Of a stretch of DNA of 48,378 nt, positions 7,837-16,758 are shown piece after piece (within the stretch, counting starts at the first letter, position 1; every line of letters starts with the position of its first letter). The notes below the pieces were generated by a model. The model had not been told where the DNA came from. It was given only the letters and a program-made list of their open reading frames with translations, and made no database searches. Source of the DNA: an uncultured Clostridia bacterium (GTDB taxonomy: Bacteria > Bacillota > Clostridia > HGM11327); assembly GCA_945918795.1 (NCBI GenBank), contig CAMEIT010000012.1:1-48378 (forward strand). The letters run 5' to 3'. The position numbers and the translations under genes are program-made.

Positions 7837-9180
7837 GTGTACTTAAACACGGGGCTTATTGTATTTTTAATGGAAACATCGATAATTATATACGAACATA
7901 TATGGTGTTTTGCTTTGGTGATTGCGGTTGTCGGCGCGATTTTTTATTTTATACGTGTCTTGAAAACGAGCTACTGCGGCGAAGATGAAAATTGTGAATA
8001 TATAGGCAAATTTTATGAAAAAGGCGAGCCTTCTTTCAGACTCAAGCCTCAAAAGAACGAATTGAAGCCGATATTGATCCTGATAGGAATCTATTTTGCC
8101 GTGCGAATATCGACAACGGCATTGGCATTTGTTATCAAATCGGTTATAGCAGAGGATTACACGTTCAAGCTTACGGATTTGTTTGTTGAACTGACAAAAT
8201 GGGATTCGCATCATTACATCGGAATTGCAGAAAAAGGTTACCAAAACGAGGGCGATCCGCGTTTCCACATAGTTTTTTATCCGCTGTATCCTTTGATAGT
8301 GAGAGGGCTTTCGTATTTGTTCGGAGGCAGTGTAAGAGTGGCGGCTTTTGTTGAACCGAATATTTTTATGGCGCTGTCAATAGCGGTAATGTATAAGCTT
8401 TTGAGAATCGATTTTTCACAAAAAACGACGATTACGGCTATATTGCTTCTCATATTCAATCCGTTCGCATTTTTCTTTTCACTGCCGTTTACGGAATCAA
8501 CGTTCTTGTTTTTGTCACTGCTGTTCATGTTCATGCTGAAAAAAGAAAATTGGCTTGCCGCCGGAATTTGCGGATTCTTTGCGGCGCTGACAAAGAATTT
8601 CGGCTTGATATTCATAATTCCGTACGGAGTGCATCTGATTACGGTTGCGTGCAAGAGACATTACAAGGCAAAAGATTTTATTTCAAAGCTCCTGCCTGCT
8701 TTTCTGGTGCTTGCGGGCTTCGGTGTTTACCTTATTATAAATAAGGTGGTAACGGGGAATTGGTTCCAATTCATGATATACCAGAAGGAGCATTGGTATA
8801 ACGAAATATCATGTATACTGAAAAACGTGACAAATCATTTCAGGTGGTTTATTTCGGAGAATGCTTCTCCGGACAAAAAGTGGTTCTTGTGGTTCGGAAA
8901 TGTGTCGGCGGCTGTTCTGACAATGACGGCTGTTTTCATAAAGCACAAAAAAATGCCGTTCTTGTATAACATATATGCCCTTGCATATTTGTTCCTCACG
9001 CTGACGGTAAGCTGGCTTTTGAGCGGCGCGAGATATTTGATGGCATCGTTCCCGGCGTATATTGCATATGCACTCGCACTTGATGATTACAAGTGGCTGA
9101 GGTGGACGGTGATTGCGGTGGAGTATATTCTCGGAATTGCAGTAATGACGGCGTTTCTCATGAATGCCTATATAATGTAA
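7837..9180 (+). CDS. PIG-V-like membrane mannosyltransferase
   Basis: A 447-residue polytopic membrane protein with about ten hydrophobic segments. It resembles the PIG-V/GPI mannosyltransferase II family (GT-C fold), which uses a polyprenyl-phosphate sugar on the outer membrane face. The motif KWDSHHYIGIAEKGY near residues 116-130 fits the family's acidic loop after the first membrane segments, followed by FYPLYPLIVRGLSYL and by SLPFTESTFLFLSLLF. The start is GTG at 7837 behind GGAGGA (7820-7825), with a rather long 11-base gap; ATG at 7870 would remove 11 residues but has no clear ribosome binding site. It is a single-gene unit with its own promoter, and shares a terminator with the convergent spoIIIAH. 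The acceptor could be a wall polymer, glycolipid or protein; nothing here decides that. General GT39-type enzymes are the alternative. Confidence 0.72.
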   Translation: MYLNTGLIVFLMETSIIIYEHIWCFALVIAVVGAIFYFIRVLKTSYCGEDENCEYIGKFYEKGEPSFRLKPQKNELKPILILIGIYFAVRISTTALAFVIKSVIAEDYTFKLTDLFVELTKWDSHHYIGIAEKGYQNEGDPRFHIVFYPLYPLIVRGLSYLFGGSVRVAAFVEPNIFMALSIAVMYKLLRIDFSQKTTITAILLLIFNPFAFFFSLPFTESTFLFLSLLFMFMLKKENWLAAGICGFFAALTKNFGLIFIIPYGVHLITVACKRHYKAKDFISKLLPAFLVLAGFGVYLIINKVVTGNWFQFMIYQKEHWYNEISCILKNVTNHFRWFISENASPDKKWFLWFGNVSAAVLTMTAVFIKHKKMPFLYNIYALAYLFLTLTVSWLLSGARYLMASFPAYIAYALALDDYKWLRWTVIAVEYILGIAVMTAFLMNAYIM

Positions 9181-9181
9181 A

Positions 9182-9234
9182 AATCAAAGACGTCTGCTTA
9201 CAATAAACACGGTAAGCCGACGCCTTTTTTGATT
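9182..9234. terminator. Bidirectional terminator between mannosyltransferase gene and spoIIIAH
   Basis: A long stem: aaagacgtctgcttac (about 9186-9201) pairs with gtaagccgacgccttt (about 9212-9227) with two mismatches. AATCAAA precedes it and TTTTTTGATT follows it, so each strand gives a hairpin followed by a T-rich tract. It sits exactly between two convergent genes. Confidence 0.82.
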
Positions 9235-9241
9235 ATGCTGT

Positions 9242-9826
9242 TCATACTCTCGTGATGATCGTGACGTTCTGCGATGCTTCTCCTGTTTCGTCTACGACGA
9301 TTTTCAGTATTTTTGTCGCCTGCGCAGATGTAATCTGTTCTGCTTTGATTACTATATTCACCGAACCTTCTTCAACAAACGCTATGACATCCTCAAAACC
9401 CTTTGCTTTTATAAGGTTTTCAATTTTGAGTTCCTTCTCCATTAAAGACGCAATCTCGAGCAGACGTTCTTCGGCTTCCTTTTTTACGGCACTGTCTGAG
9501 TTCTGGTTATCTGAAACCGTCTGAACGTAACGCATTTCCATATCCCTTATGCTTTGACGGTTTGTGCGGTACGCTTCAAAGTAGTTCGACTGTGCCGATA
9601 CGCTTGTATTACTGCTCTCATCGGGTGTGTTTGTGTTGCTGCCTGTGGAATCGGGATTGGAATCGCCCTGATTTGCGGCAGGGTCCTGTGCCGAGGGAAT
9701 ATCAGGGATTTCATTCTGACTTCTTGTATATATGTAGTTTGCACTTCCTAAAATTACCAGACACATCACAAGACTTACTATAACAATTCCCCTTTGTTTA
9801 GTAAAGTAACTCCAATTGATTTTCAT
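9242..9826 (-). CDS. spoIIIAH: Stage III sporulation protein AH
   Basis: A 194-residue bitopic membrane protein and the last gene of the spoIIIA operon. In the family, SpoIIIAH in the mother-cell membrane binds SpoIIQ (or a replacement) from the forespore across the intermembrane space and forms a ring-like part of the feeding channel. Visible here: a short cytoplasmic start (MKINWSYFTKQRG), one membrane segment (residues about 14-33), a Ser/Asn/Pro-rich linker, and a C-terminal YscJ/FliF-like domain (LLEIASLMEKELKIENLIKAKGFED, split by family as two helices, then strands ending VTIITRV). A strong AAGGAG lies ahead of the ATG at 9826. A 49-base gap separates it from spoIIIAG. Confidence 0.93.
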   Translation of the reverse strand: MKINWSYFTKQRGIVIVSLVMCLVILGSANYIYTRSQNEIPDIPSAQDPAANQGDSNPDSTGSNTNTPDESSNTSVSAQSNYFEAYRTNRQSIRDMEMRYVQTVSDNQNSDSAVKKEAEERLLEIASLMEKELKIENLIKAKGFEDVIAFVEEGSVNIVIKAEQITSAQATKILKIVVDETGEASQNVTIITRV

Positions 9827-9875
9827 AAAATGCTCCTTTCAGATTTATGTATTTATATCATATTTTGATATACGT

Positions 9876-10313
9876 TTAATTATTACCCATTTCAAAAATT
9901 TTTACCTGACGTGCCTCAATGCCGAGTACGGTTTGCACAGACTGCTGTATTTTGATTCGTACTTCAAGATTATCAGCACCCTCGGCTATGACAATGGCAC
10001 CGAGTGGCTTTGATGTTGCCGCATTGCTTTCGGCTGAGACCGGTTCGGCATCGTATGTTATCATTACATCTACTTTGCCCACACCGTTTATTTTGCTCAA
10101 TATGTTCTCAAGCCTTACTTCAAGCTCGGTTGAAACGTCTGTTGAGGGGGACGGCGCATCGGGCGTATTTTTGTATGCGTACGTATCCTTGTTTTTGTTT
10201 ATATACACGCCGACGGCAAACATTGCAATAATAACGACGGCACATATTGCGGCGTCCTTTTTACTGAATTCCTTGAACGTATCCGAGACTTTCTTAAAAA
10301 AACCGTTGCTCAT
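9876..10313 (-). CDS. spoIIIAG: Stage III sporulation protein AG
   Basis: A 145-residue bitopic protein, starting at MSNGFFKK because GGAGGAG lies just ahead of the ATG at 10313; a longer in-frame reading to 10388 would run back into spoIIIAF. One membrane segment (AAICAVVIIAMFAVGVYI) follows a short cytoplasmic part, then a linker and a ring-building domain (LEVRLENILSKINGVGKVDVMITYD) typical of SpoIIIAG, with the conserved GVGKVDVM and the C-terminal VLGIEARQVKIFEM. SpoIIIAG is known to form a large ring in the mother-cell to forespore channel. It is shorter than the B. subtilis protein (about 229), mainly in the linker and an insertion in the ring domain. Confidence 0.93.
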   Translation of the reverse strand: MSNGFFKKVSDTFKEFSKKDAAICAVVIIAMFAVGVYINKNKDTYAYKNTPDAPSPSTDVSTELEVRLENILSKINGVGKVDVMITYDAEPVSAESNAATSKPLGAIVIAEGADNLEVRIKIQQSVQTVLGIEARQVKIFEMGNN

Positions 10314-10330
10314 TTTTCTCCTCCTTTGTT

Positions 10331-10813
10331 TTAGTGATTCTGTAAATATATATTCACATAATCCGCCGATATACCTGTTTTGGCGCAAATTAATTTTTTT
10401 GCCGCATCAGCATCGCCGTCGCTTATGTAATCGTTGAACGTTACATATATTCGGTATACATTGTTTTCATGCCTGTATGTACGCACAGTAAATGAATACT
10501 TGCCGAATTCATCATTGAGTATGTTTTGCACATATTTTTCCAGAGAGCTTGCGGAATAGCCGTTCCATATCCGTTCTACCTTTTCGCGGTAGCTGTTGTC
10601 GGTATTTGTGTAATTCATTTCAAGCGAAACGCTCCAATCGGAATTTATGAGCTTTGCCGTAGGCTCGGCAAGTGCCGCGACAATGGCAAGCCCAAGAATC
10701 AGATGCACGTACGGCTTGAATTTTTCTGACGTGATAAGCATATCGCATAAGAAACAGAGTATAGCTATACCTGTTAAAATTTTTATTGCCGAGTAAAATG
10801 TATCCATGGTCAC
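10331..10813 (-). CDS. spoIIIAF: Stage III sporulation protein AF
   Basis: A 160-residue protein with two N-terminal membrane segments (ILTGIAILCFLCDMLI and VHLILGLAIVAALAEP) and a soluble C-terminal domain (YVQNILNDEFGKYSFTV, then strands to VNIYLQNH), as in the SpoIIIAF family, which also has a YscJ-like ring domain. Two starts are possible: GTG at 10813, directly after the spoIIIAE stop, and ATG at 10807, which gives a start closer to the usual family N-terminus. AGGTGA just upstream of the ATG is only partly suitable as a ribosome binding site, so translation is probably coupled to spoIIIAE. Confidence 0.92.
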   Translation of the reverse strand: MTMDTFYSAIKILTGIAILCFLCDMLITSEKFKPYVHLILGLAIVAALAEPTAKLINSDWSVSLEMNYTNTDNSYREKVERIWNGYSASSLEKYVQNILNDEFGKYSFTVRTYRHENNVYRIYVTFNDYISDGDADAAKKLICAKTGISADYVNIYLQNH

Positions 10814-11995
10814 CTATATTCCTATGAGCGTGTTTCCCACAGCGGTTATTACAGACAAAAGCATGAAGAAAAGCACTGATGCCGTCATGACGCAGAGAAA
10901 CACTGTCCCGTATATTTTGCCGATGTCGCAAAGACAGCCGGATATTCTTGTTTCGCCTATGAGCGATGCCAAAAACGCGGTTATTCTGTATACGACGGAT
11001 ATTGCAAGCAGATAAACGGCAGGAGCAATACATATGGAAAGCAGAATTATCATGCTTATGCCGCCGAGCACGTTTTTCATTATGACGGCACAGCCCGTAA
11101 CGACATCAAAGCTTTTTGATAAGAAAGAGCCGCCGTACAGCGAAAACGATGAGAGCGTATATTTTACAGCCTTTACCGAAATGCCGTCAAGAGCCGATGA
11201 CGTGAGCTTTTGTATGGATATTATCCCGAAAAAGAGCGTAAACATTATTCCTATTATCCAGTCCGCAAGCTTTTTTATACTGCCGGATATTTCGGAAAAC
11301 GTATTGCATTTGGATACATTGTAGGCTATCGAAAGCACTGCAGAAGAACTCAGGAGCGGAATGATTATGCAGTTTATGAGCTTGACTGTCAGCTCGACTA
11401 TCATAATCACGCTCGGTCGGAGAATCTGGGAGGAGGCCGCCGATTGTATGGCTGTAACGAGAGACATGAGCACGGGAAGCGATTTATCGATGAAGTCAGA
11501 CATATTGTTTACCGCACCGACCCCACGGCTTATTACATCGGCAAAGCTTTTTATTATAAGCCCGACAGCACAGCAGAATAATATATTTGATGCAGCGGCG
11601 GATATATTTCCTTTGAATATGCTTTTGGAGAATTTCTCGAGTACGGCTGACATGGCGGCGATGCCGAAGAGAATTGCGGCAAGATTCATATGTGATTTCA
11701 GCGCTGCAATAAAATCGGCAAATACGGCATTTATGAATCCGTCAAATGATATAACGGCATCTCCCGCAATAAGCTTTTTTATGTATTCTGTAATACTGCC
11801 GCTTGCGGAAGTAATGCTTTCAAAAAATTCATTGTCCGATATGAATCTCTGCCACGGGGCGAGGTCAATGCTTTCAAGCGACTCTTCCATTACGGACGTT
11901 ATATCAACGGTATCTCCCTCTTCGTATGCGAGGCACCTGATTGGAATTACGGCGAGCGCAAAAAGCGCAAAAAATAACATTACGGTTTTCTTCAT
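10814..11995 (-). CDS. spoIIIAE: Stage III sporulation protein AE
   Basis: A 393-residue polytopic membrane protein with an N-terminal signal-like segment (MKKTVMLFFALFALAVIP, then CLAYEEGD) and about seven further hydrophobic segments, matching SpoIIIAE, the largest integral membrane component of the channel. Recognisable stretches include ITEYIKKLIAGDAVISFDGF, PVLMSLVTAIQSAASS and ISGCLCDIGKIYGTVFLCV. In the family it is thought to form the membrane pore with SpoIIIAD/AC. The ribosome binding site at 11995 is weak. It abuts spoIIIAF, consistent with one polycistronic message. Confidence 0.94.
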   Translation of the reverse strand: MKKTVMLFFALFALAVIPIRCLAYEEGDTVDITSVMEESLESIDLAPWQRFISDNEFFESITSASGSITEYIKKLIAGDAVISFDGFINAVFADFIAALKSHMNLAAILFGIAAMSAVLEKFSKSIFKGNISAAASNILFCCAVGLIIKSFADVISRGVGAVNNMSDFIDKSLPVLMSLVTAIQSAASSQILRPSVIMIVELTVKLINCIIIPLLSSSAVLSIAYNVSKCNTFSEISGSIKKLADWIIGIMFTLFFGIISIQKLTSSALDGISVKAVKYTLSSFSLYGGSFLSKSFDVVTGCAVIMKNVLGGISMIILLSICIAPAVYLLAISVVYRITAFLASLIGETRISGCLCDIGKIYGTVFLCVMTASVLFFMLLSVITAVGNTLIGI

Positions 11996-12008
11996 ATGTT
12001 TTATCCGT

Positions 12009-12395
12009 TTATGATAATATTGAAAAGATTGAGTCCAGCATATCTGTTATTATGGGCAGAGCGAGTGCAAGAATTATTATTCTTCCTGCCGATTCAACCT
12101 TTGAGGCAATGGACGTTTGTCCTGCATCGTTGCATATTGACGCGGCAAATTCGGCAATAAAGCTTATTCCGACGACCTTTGCCAATGATGAAAGTATTTC
12201 GCTTTTTATTCCGGAGCGCTGTGCTATATCGGAAAATGCAGATAATGTTTCCGAAATAGGATTGACGAGATACAAAATTATAATTATTCCGAATACTGTG
12301 CTTATCAAAACCGCAAAATCGGGCTTAAGCTCTTTTATCGAGAGAATAAGCAGTACGGTTACTATCGCAAGCAGTGAAATGAGAACAATATCCAT
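12009..12395 (-). CDS. spoIIIAD: Stage III sporulation protein AD
   Basis: A 128-residue integral membrane protein with four hydrophobic segments, matching SpoIIIAD in length and pattern (LLAIVTVLLILSIKELKPDF, LAKVVGISFIAEFAASICND, SKVESAGRIIILALALPII). The ATG at 12395 lies three bases after the spoIIIAC stop and has no clear ribosome binding site, so translational coupling is likely. Distantly related to type III secretion export components by published comparison. Confidence 0.93.
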   Translation of the reverse strand: MDIVLISLLAIVTVLLILSIKELKPDFAVLISTVFGIIIILYLVNPISETLSAFSDIAQRSGIKSEILSSLAKVVGISFIAEFAASICNDAGQTSIASKVESAGRIIILALALPIITDMLDSIFSILS

Positions 12396-12398
12396 ACG

Positions 12399-12593
12399 TC
12401 ACAACTGAAACAATGTTCTCAGCGTTGTGAAAAGGTCGCTGATAAGCTCCACGACTGTCAAAAGAACGATTATTACGCCCGTAAGCGTCACAAGAGTTGC
12501 AATTTCCGATTTGTCCGCTTTTACAAGCACCTGATTCAGTACGGCGAGAAGTATGCCTATCGCCGCGATTCTGAATATGATTTCAATTTGCAT
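12399..12593 (-). CDS. spoIIIAC: Stage III sporulation protein AC
   Basis: A 64-residue protein with two membrane segments (IIFRIAAIGILLAVLNQVLV and LVTLTGVIIVLLTVVELI), the usual size and layout of SpoIIIAC. The start at 12593 (MQIEIIF) follows AAAGGAAA; a nine-residue in-frame extension to 12620 is rejected because it would place that site inside the coding region. Confidence 0.93.
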   Translation of the reverse strand: MQIEIIFRIAAIGILLAVLNQVLVKADKSEIATLVTLTGVIIVLLTVVELISDLFTTLRTLFQL

Positions 12594-12666
12594 TTGTTTT
12601 CCTTTCTGAAAAACAGGCATGGCACCGATATAAACAGATGTTATTGAATAATGTATGCCGTGTTTT

Positions 12667-13152
12667 TTATATAATAAGTATTGCCGCGCCGATACCGACT
12701 AACAAACCTACTTTTTTGCAAAGCGGTGCGTCTTTTTCCTTTTTGATCTGCGCTTCGTTTTTGTATTTTTGAACAGTGATTATCGTAATGTCAAAATTTT
12801 TTCTTATTTCGGCTTCTTCGGACTGTGATATTGCTTCAAAAAGCCTTGAAAGGCTCATTTTTATTTCCGAATTATAGGGAGAGCCATCTATTGCTTCCGA
12901 AAAAACGCCGTCTGTGCGACGGATTGTCAGCTTTTCGGAAATATCTCGGAAGAGGGGACATTTTTTGTCAAGCTCTCCGTTTACTATTGCTTCATGAAGT
13001 CCCGATGAATATGTGCAGATGTGGTTTTTAAGCGTTTCAAGCGTATCATACAATTCACTTAAATTTTTAAGCTCTGCCGACATACGCGCTGCTGCTATGC
13101 ACCCGATTAAAAATCCTGTCAAAATGCTTATTCCGCTCAAAACAATATTCAT
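12667..13152 (-). CDS. spoIIIAB: Stage III sporulation protein AB
   Basis: A 161-residue protein with an N-terminal membrane segment (MNIVLSGISILTGFLIGCIA), a helical cytoplasmic body (LSELYDTLETLKNHICTYSS... LFEAISQSEEAEIRKN) and a C-terminal membrane segment (KKVGLLVGIGAAILII). This is the SpoIIIAB layout, which resembles GspF-like platform proteins. The start at 13152 follows AAAGGGAAA; an upstream ATG at 13170 is less well placed. It probably works with the ATPase SpoIIIAA. Confidence 0.92.
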   Translation of the reverse strand: MNIVLSGISILTGFLIGCIAAARMSAELKNLSELYDTLETLKNHICTYSSGLHEAIVNGELDKKCPLFRDISEKLTIRRTDGVFSEAIDGSPYNSEIKMSLSRLFEAISQSEEAEIRKNFDITIITVQKYKNEAQIKKEKDAPLCKKVGLLVGIGAAILII

Positions 13153-13207
13153 TTCGGATTTCCCTTTCATGAAAACTTGTGTAACATCGGGAATCGGACA
13201 AAGAAAT

Positions 13208-14092
13208 TCACAATTTTATGACCTCTTCGATCGTTCCTATGCCGTTTGATCTGCCGAGCAATATTACTCTTTTGATTATGCCGCAATCAAACAGCTCTCT
13301 TGCACTCTGCCTTTTCTTTGCGCTTTCAATGCTGTCTGCGTGCATAGCCGCAACAAAGCTCACACCGCACACTGCGGCTTCCATAAGTGCCTTGCAATCG
13401 TTACTGCCGCCTATTTCATCGGTTATTATTACGTCGGGCGCCATGCTTCTCACAGCCATTGCAATGCCCTCGGGCTTCGGACAGCCGTCAAGTACATCTG
13501 TGCGCTTGCCTGTGTCAAATTGCGGAACTCCGCAATAGCATGAGGCTATTTCGCTCCGCTCGTCTATTATTGCAACGTTTACGTAATTTCCGAGACTTCG
13601 GGCAATATCTCTGAGCAAGGTTGTTTTTCCCATCATCGGCGGAGAAATTATGAGTGTGCTGAATACACTGCCATTGCTGTATATGTCGTTGAATATTTTC
13701 TCTGCACAGCCGCGGTATTCATGTGCTATCCTTATATTTATGCTGTTTATATTGCGCTGAAATTCAATATTGCCGTTTTTTATTATAACTTCTCCCGCAA
13801 TACCTGCGCGGCAACCGTACTTAAGAGGAATAAATCCCTTGCTGATCTTTTCTTTTACGGAATTCATTGAGTAGTCGCACAAAAGGTTCATTACCAACGC
13901 AATATCCTCTGCGGATACGCTTGATTCATTTTCGGCAAAAATACATTTATCGCCGAGCTCCACTGCAACAGGCTTGCCTGAACGCAATCTTATTTCTTTG
14001 ATGCAGGCTTTTTTGCTTTCGGGAAGCGTGTCGATATATCGGGAGAACCTTACGGGCAGGAATTCCTTTATATAGTCAAGGGCACTTTCCAT
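13208..14092 (-). CDS. spoIIIAA: Stage III sporulation protein AA (secretion-type ATPase)
   Basis: A 294-residue cytoplasmic P-loop ATPase, first gene of the operon; in the family it energises the mother-cell to forespore channel. Visible: the N-terminal domain with IKEIRLRSGKPVAVEL, the Walker A SPPMMGKTTLLRDIARSLG, VAIIDERSEIASCYCGVPQF, and a Walker B region DVIITDEIGGSNDCKAL followed by VSFVAAMHADS, as in GspE/PilT-like ATPases. The ATG at 14092 matches the usual family start; GTG at 14110 is possible but neither has a strong ribosome binding site. All eight spoIIIA genes are present in the standard order. Confidence 0.95.
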   Translation of the reverse strand: MESALDYIKEFLPVRFSRYIDTLPESKKACIKEIRLRSGKPVAVELGDKCIFAENESSVSAEDIALVMNLLCDYSMNSVKEKISKGFIPLKYGCRAGIAGEVIIKNGNIEFQRNINSINIRIAHEYRGCAEKIFNDIYSNGSVFSTLIISPPMMGKTTLLRDIARSLGNYVNVAIIDERSEIASCYCGVPQFDTGKRTDVLDGCPKPEGIAMAVRSMAPDVIITDEIGGSNDCKALMEAAVCGVSFVAAMHADSIESAKKRQSARELFDCGIIKRVILLGRSNGIGTIEEVIKL

Positions 14093-14127
14093 GGCAGTAC
14101 ATTGCCTCACTTTGAGTGTTTTGTTAT

Positions 14128-14153
14128 ATAGTATGATTGGAGGAGAGGTATAA
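14128..14153 (-). promoter_or_regulatory. Candidate sigma-E promoter of spoIIIA
   Basis: On the minus strand, CATACTAT (14135-14128) resembles the sigma-E -10 (CATACA-T), and TTATACC (14153-14147) could serve as a weak -35, though the 11-base gap is shorter than usual. spoIIIA is sigma-E controlled in B. subtilis. The match is partial. Confidence 0.35.
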
Positions 14154-14178
14154 GAACGAAAATATTTTTTTAAATGTA

Positions 14179-14207
14179 TTGCAAATTTTCTGTTGATATA
14201 TTAAAAT
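14179..14207 (+). promoter_or_regulatory. Candidate promoter of the GH95 gene
   Basis: TTGCAA at 14179-14184, 17 bases, and TAAAAT at 14202-14207. A second overlapping option is TTGATA at 14193 with TATGTA at 14215. Both are weaker than other promoters here, so a regulator may be needed. Confidence 0.4.
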
Positions 14208-14246
14208 ATATATGTATGTAATTATATTTTGGAGGATACATATTGT

Positions 14247-16562
14247 ATGAATAATTATTTGCATGAGTCTGTGCCTGCAGAACGCTGGCTTGACGCATAC
14301 CCGCTCGGAAACGGTCACATTGGTGCAATGGTATACGGCGGCGTTGATTCGGATAAGATAAAAATGAATGACGATACGCTTTACAGCGGCAAAAAAATGT
14401 GCGCCGACGCACCTGATGCGGCGGCTCATATTGATGAGATAAGACGACTTATTCTTGAGGACAAAAACAAAGAAGCGTATGACGCTTGCGGAAAATATCT
14501 CCTCGGCAATCCTTTGTTTGTTCGCTCCTATCAGGAGGTCGGTAATCTTATAATTGATAATAACAATACGGGCAGCATTGAGAACTACAAACGTACTCTT
14601 GATATGAGAACGGGAATTGCCGATGTTGTATATACTCAAGACTCGGTAAAAATCAAAAGAGAATATTTTATATCATTTGATAAGGACGTAATGTTCGTAA
14701 AGACAACAGCCGAAAAAAATGTTCTTGACATGACGGTGGGATTTGAAAGAGGCGCAGATTCATCAATAAAGTCATATGATAATTATATAATGCTCAACGG
14801 TCAGCTTGTTGACCTTCCGACAGACATTCAGGGCGAGGGCGGAAGCAATATGCGCTTTGCGGCGGCAATAAAGGTATTTTCAGACGGCGAAAGGAAGCTT
14901 GACAAAGCGACAAACAAGATTTCCGTTTCGGGAGCTTCTTATGTTACGGTTGTATATACATCTCATACAGATTATGATTTCAGCGAGCTGAGCCTTGACA
15001 GAAATATTGAGCCTCTCGATGAAGCAATGCGCAAGGTCAATGCAATAGACGATGCTAAGTATGACGAGTACACAGCCGAAGCGGCTGAAGCATTATCAAA
15101 GCTTTACGACAGAGTTGCTCTGAAGCTTACAGATGACGAGTCTGATTTTGATGTTACCGAGCTTCAGGCTCTTGCACGTGAGGGAAAGCACGTTGAAGCG
15201 CTTGTGGAAAAAACGTTTAATTTCGGACGTTATCTTCTCATTACATCGTCTACTCATCCGGGAACATTGCCTGCAAATCTTCAGGGCATATGGGGCGAGG
15301 GATACGATATGCCGTGGAATGCGGACTTCCACACGAACATAAATCTCCAGATGAACTATTGGCCGGCTCATGTATGCAATCTTGCGGAAACGGCTGAATT
15401 ACTCAATGATTTCCTCGAGAAATTGGCAATACCGGGTGCCGAAACGGCAAAGAATATGTATAACGCCGGCGGCTGGACGTTGCATCATCTTGTAGACTGC
15501 TTCGGAAAGACGTGTCTGCATGACGGGGTTTGGGGTGCAACGCCTCTGAGCGGTCCGTGGCTTGCAAGACATTTGTGGGAGCATTATGAGTATACGGGCG
15601 ACATCGACTTCCTTAAAGACAAAGCATATCCGCTGATTGAGGGCGCGTGCAGATTCCTCCTCGACTACATGATAGACGACGGAACGGGACGACTTGTTAC
15701 GGCTCCGAGTGCTTCACCCGAAAACGCATTCATGCTCAACGGCGAAAGAACATATCTTACTTATTCGTCAACAATGGACGTTGAGATCATTTTGGACTTG
15801 TTTGATAAAATGGTTGCGGCGGCAAAGGTGCTCGGCAGAGAAGACGATGCTATAATAAATGAAATAAAAGAAGCTCTCCCGAGACTGCCTAAGCTTAAGG
15901 TTTCCGAGAAGTTCGGCAATCTCTGTGAATGGATAGAGGATTATGAGGAGACAGAGCTCGGACACAGACACGTTTCGCACTTGTACGGTTTGCATCCTGC
16001 CGATGTTATAACACGTAAGGACCCTGTTATATATAAGGCGGCAAGAAAGGCAATAGACAGACGTCTTGAAAACGGCGGTGCGGGAACAGGCTGGTCAAGA
16101 GCATGGACGATAAACTTCTTTGCGAGATTCCATGACGGCAATTCGGCATACAATCACGTTTCCGAATTTGTAAAGAAGTGCTGTGAGAACAATTTGTTCG
16201 ATATGCACCCACCGTTCCAGATCGACGGCAATTTCGGCTTTACGGCGGGCGTTGCCGAAATGCTCCTGCAGAGCCATGACGGAGAAACGTGCAACAGAAT
16301 TATTTCGATTCTTCCTGCACTTCCGGATGCTTGGAAAAACGGCTATGTAAAGGGACTCAAAGCAAGAGGAAATATTGAAGTTGATATTGAATGGAAAAAC
16401 GGCAAGGCTGTGAGAATTGCTTTCAGACCTGCTCATGATATAAAGATAAAGGTGGAATACGACGGTATTTTCGCAATGAAGCATGACTTTGAAGTCAAAG
16501 CTGAAGACGGCATTGCAGTGTTCGATGCGTGCGCGGGAAGCGAGTACGTATTCACCGCATAA
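14247..16562 (+). CDS. Glycoside hydrolase family 95 (alpha-L-fucosidase/galactosidase type)
   Basis: A 771-residue cytoplasmic glycosidase (no signal peptide). GH95 enzymes are inverting 1,2-alpha-L-fucosidases or alpha-L-galactosidases. Sequence support: N-terminal beta domain beginning [22 protein letters not shown] (shown as family start, 22 residues apart at ends), then the (alpha/alpha)6 barrel with NLQGIWG at 344, [13 protein letters not shown] with Asn364 and Asn366, APSASPEN with Glu492, [22 protein letters not shown] and FQIDGNFG with Asp660. By family knowledge the two Asn plus Asp activate water and the Glu is the acid. Length is normal for the family. The start at 14247 follows GGAGGA (14231-14236); a TTG at 14229 would precede that site. 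It is divergent from spoIIIA. Its location inside the cell implies that imported oligosaccharides are the substrate. Confidence 0.88.
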   Translation: MNNYLHESVPAERWLDAYPLGNGHIGAMVYGGVDSDKIKMNDDTLYSGKKMCADAPDAAAHIDEIRRLILEDKNKEAYDACGKYLLGNPLFVRSYQEVGNLIIDNNNTGSIENYKRTLDMRTGIADVVYTQDSVKIKREYFISFDKDVMFVKTTAEKNVLDMTVGFERGADSSIKSYDNYIMLNGQLVDLPTDIQGEGGSNMRFAAAIKVFSDGERKLDKATNKISVSGASYVTVVYTSHTDYDFSELSLDRNIEPLDEAMRKVNAIDDAKYDEYTAEAAEALSKLYDRVALKLTDDESDFDVTELQALAREGKHVEALVEKTFNFGRYLLITSSTHPGTLPANLQGIWGEGYDMPWNADFHTNINLQMNYWPAHVCNLAETAELLNDFLEKLAIPGAETAKNMYNAGGWTLHHLVDCFGKTCLHDGVWGATPLSGPWLARHLWEHYEYTGDIDFLKDKAYPLIEGACRFLLDYMIDDGTGRLVTAPSASPENAFMLNGERTYLTYSSTMDVEIILDLFDKMVAAAKVLGREDDAIINEIKEALPRLPKLKVSEKFGNLCEWIEDYEETELGHRHVSHLYGLHPADVITRKDPVIYKAARKAIDRRLENGGAGTGWSRAWTINFFARFHDGNSAYNHVSEFVKKCCENNLFDMHPPFQIDGNFGFTAGVAEMLLQSHDGETCNRIISILPALPDAWKNGYVKGLKARGNIEVDIEWKNGKAVRIAFRPAHDIKIKVEYDGIFAMKHDFEVKAEDGIAVFDACAGSEYVFTA

Positions 16563-16577
16563 CAGTGAAAATGGAAC

Positions 16578-16617
16578 ACGGGATTTATTCATATACGGAT
16601 AAATCCCGTATTTTTTT
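16578..16617 (+). terminator. Rho-independent terminator of the GH95 gene
   Basis: Acgggatttat (16578-16588) pairs perfectly with ataaatcccgt (16599-16609), followed by a T run from 16611. Confidence 0.92.
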
Positions 16618-16664
16618 ATGGAAAAATATGTATGAAAAAATTTGTTAAATTACCGCATTTTGTA

Positions 16665-16693
16665 TTGACACGGCAATTGATTTGTGATATAAT
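16665..16693 (+). promoter_or_regulatory. Consensus sigma-A promoter of the ABC-DUF1854 operon
   Basis: TTGACA (16665-16670), 17 bases ending TGTGA, and TATAAT (16688-16693): a full consensus match plus TRTG. It lies about 200 bases upstream of the first ABC gene, which leaves a long leader (about 16700-16903). Confidence 0.92.
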
Positions 16694-16716
16694 GCAACCG
16701 CCTGTGAACGGCAAAT

Positions 16717-16738
16717 CCGAACCGCATTTTGCGGACGG
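16717..16738 (+). promoter_or_regulatory. Leader hairpin upstream of the ABC operon
   Basis: CCGaaCCGC (16717-16725) pairs with GCGGaCGG (16731-16738) around ATTTT with a small internal loop. It is immediately followed by a ribosome-binding-site-like AAAGGAG (16747-16753). No U run follows it, so it is not an obvious attenuator. Confidence 0.45.
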
Positions 16739-16758
16739 CAATTATGAAAGGAGCAGAT

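Noticed and set aside
11361-12408. Two long plus-strand frames of about 217 and 155 codons opposite spoIIIAE and spoIIIAD
   Set aside because: They are antisense to clearly recognised genes, lack ribosome binding sites and resemble no family; they reflect codon bias of the opposite strand.
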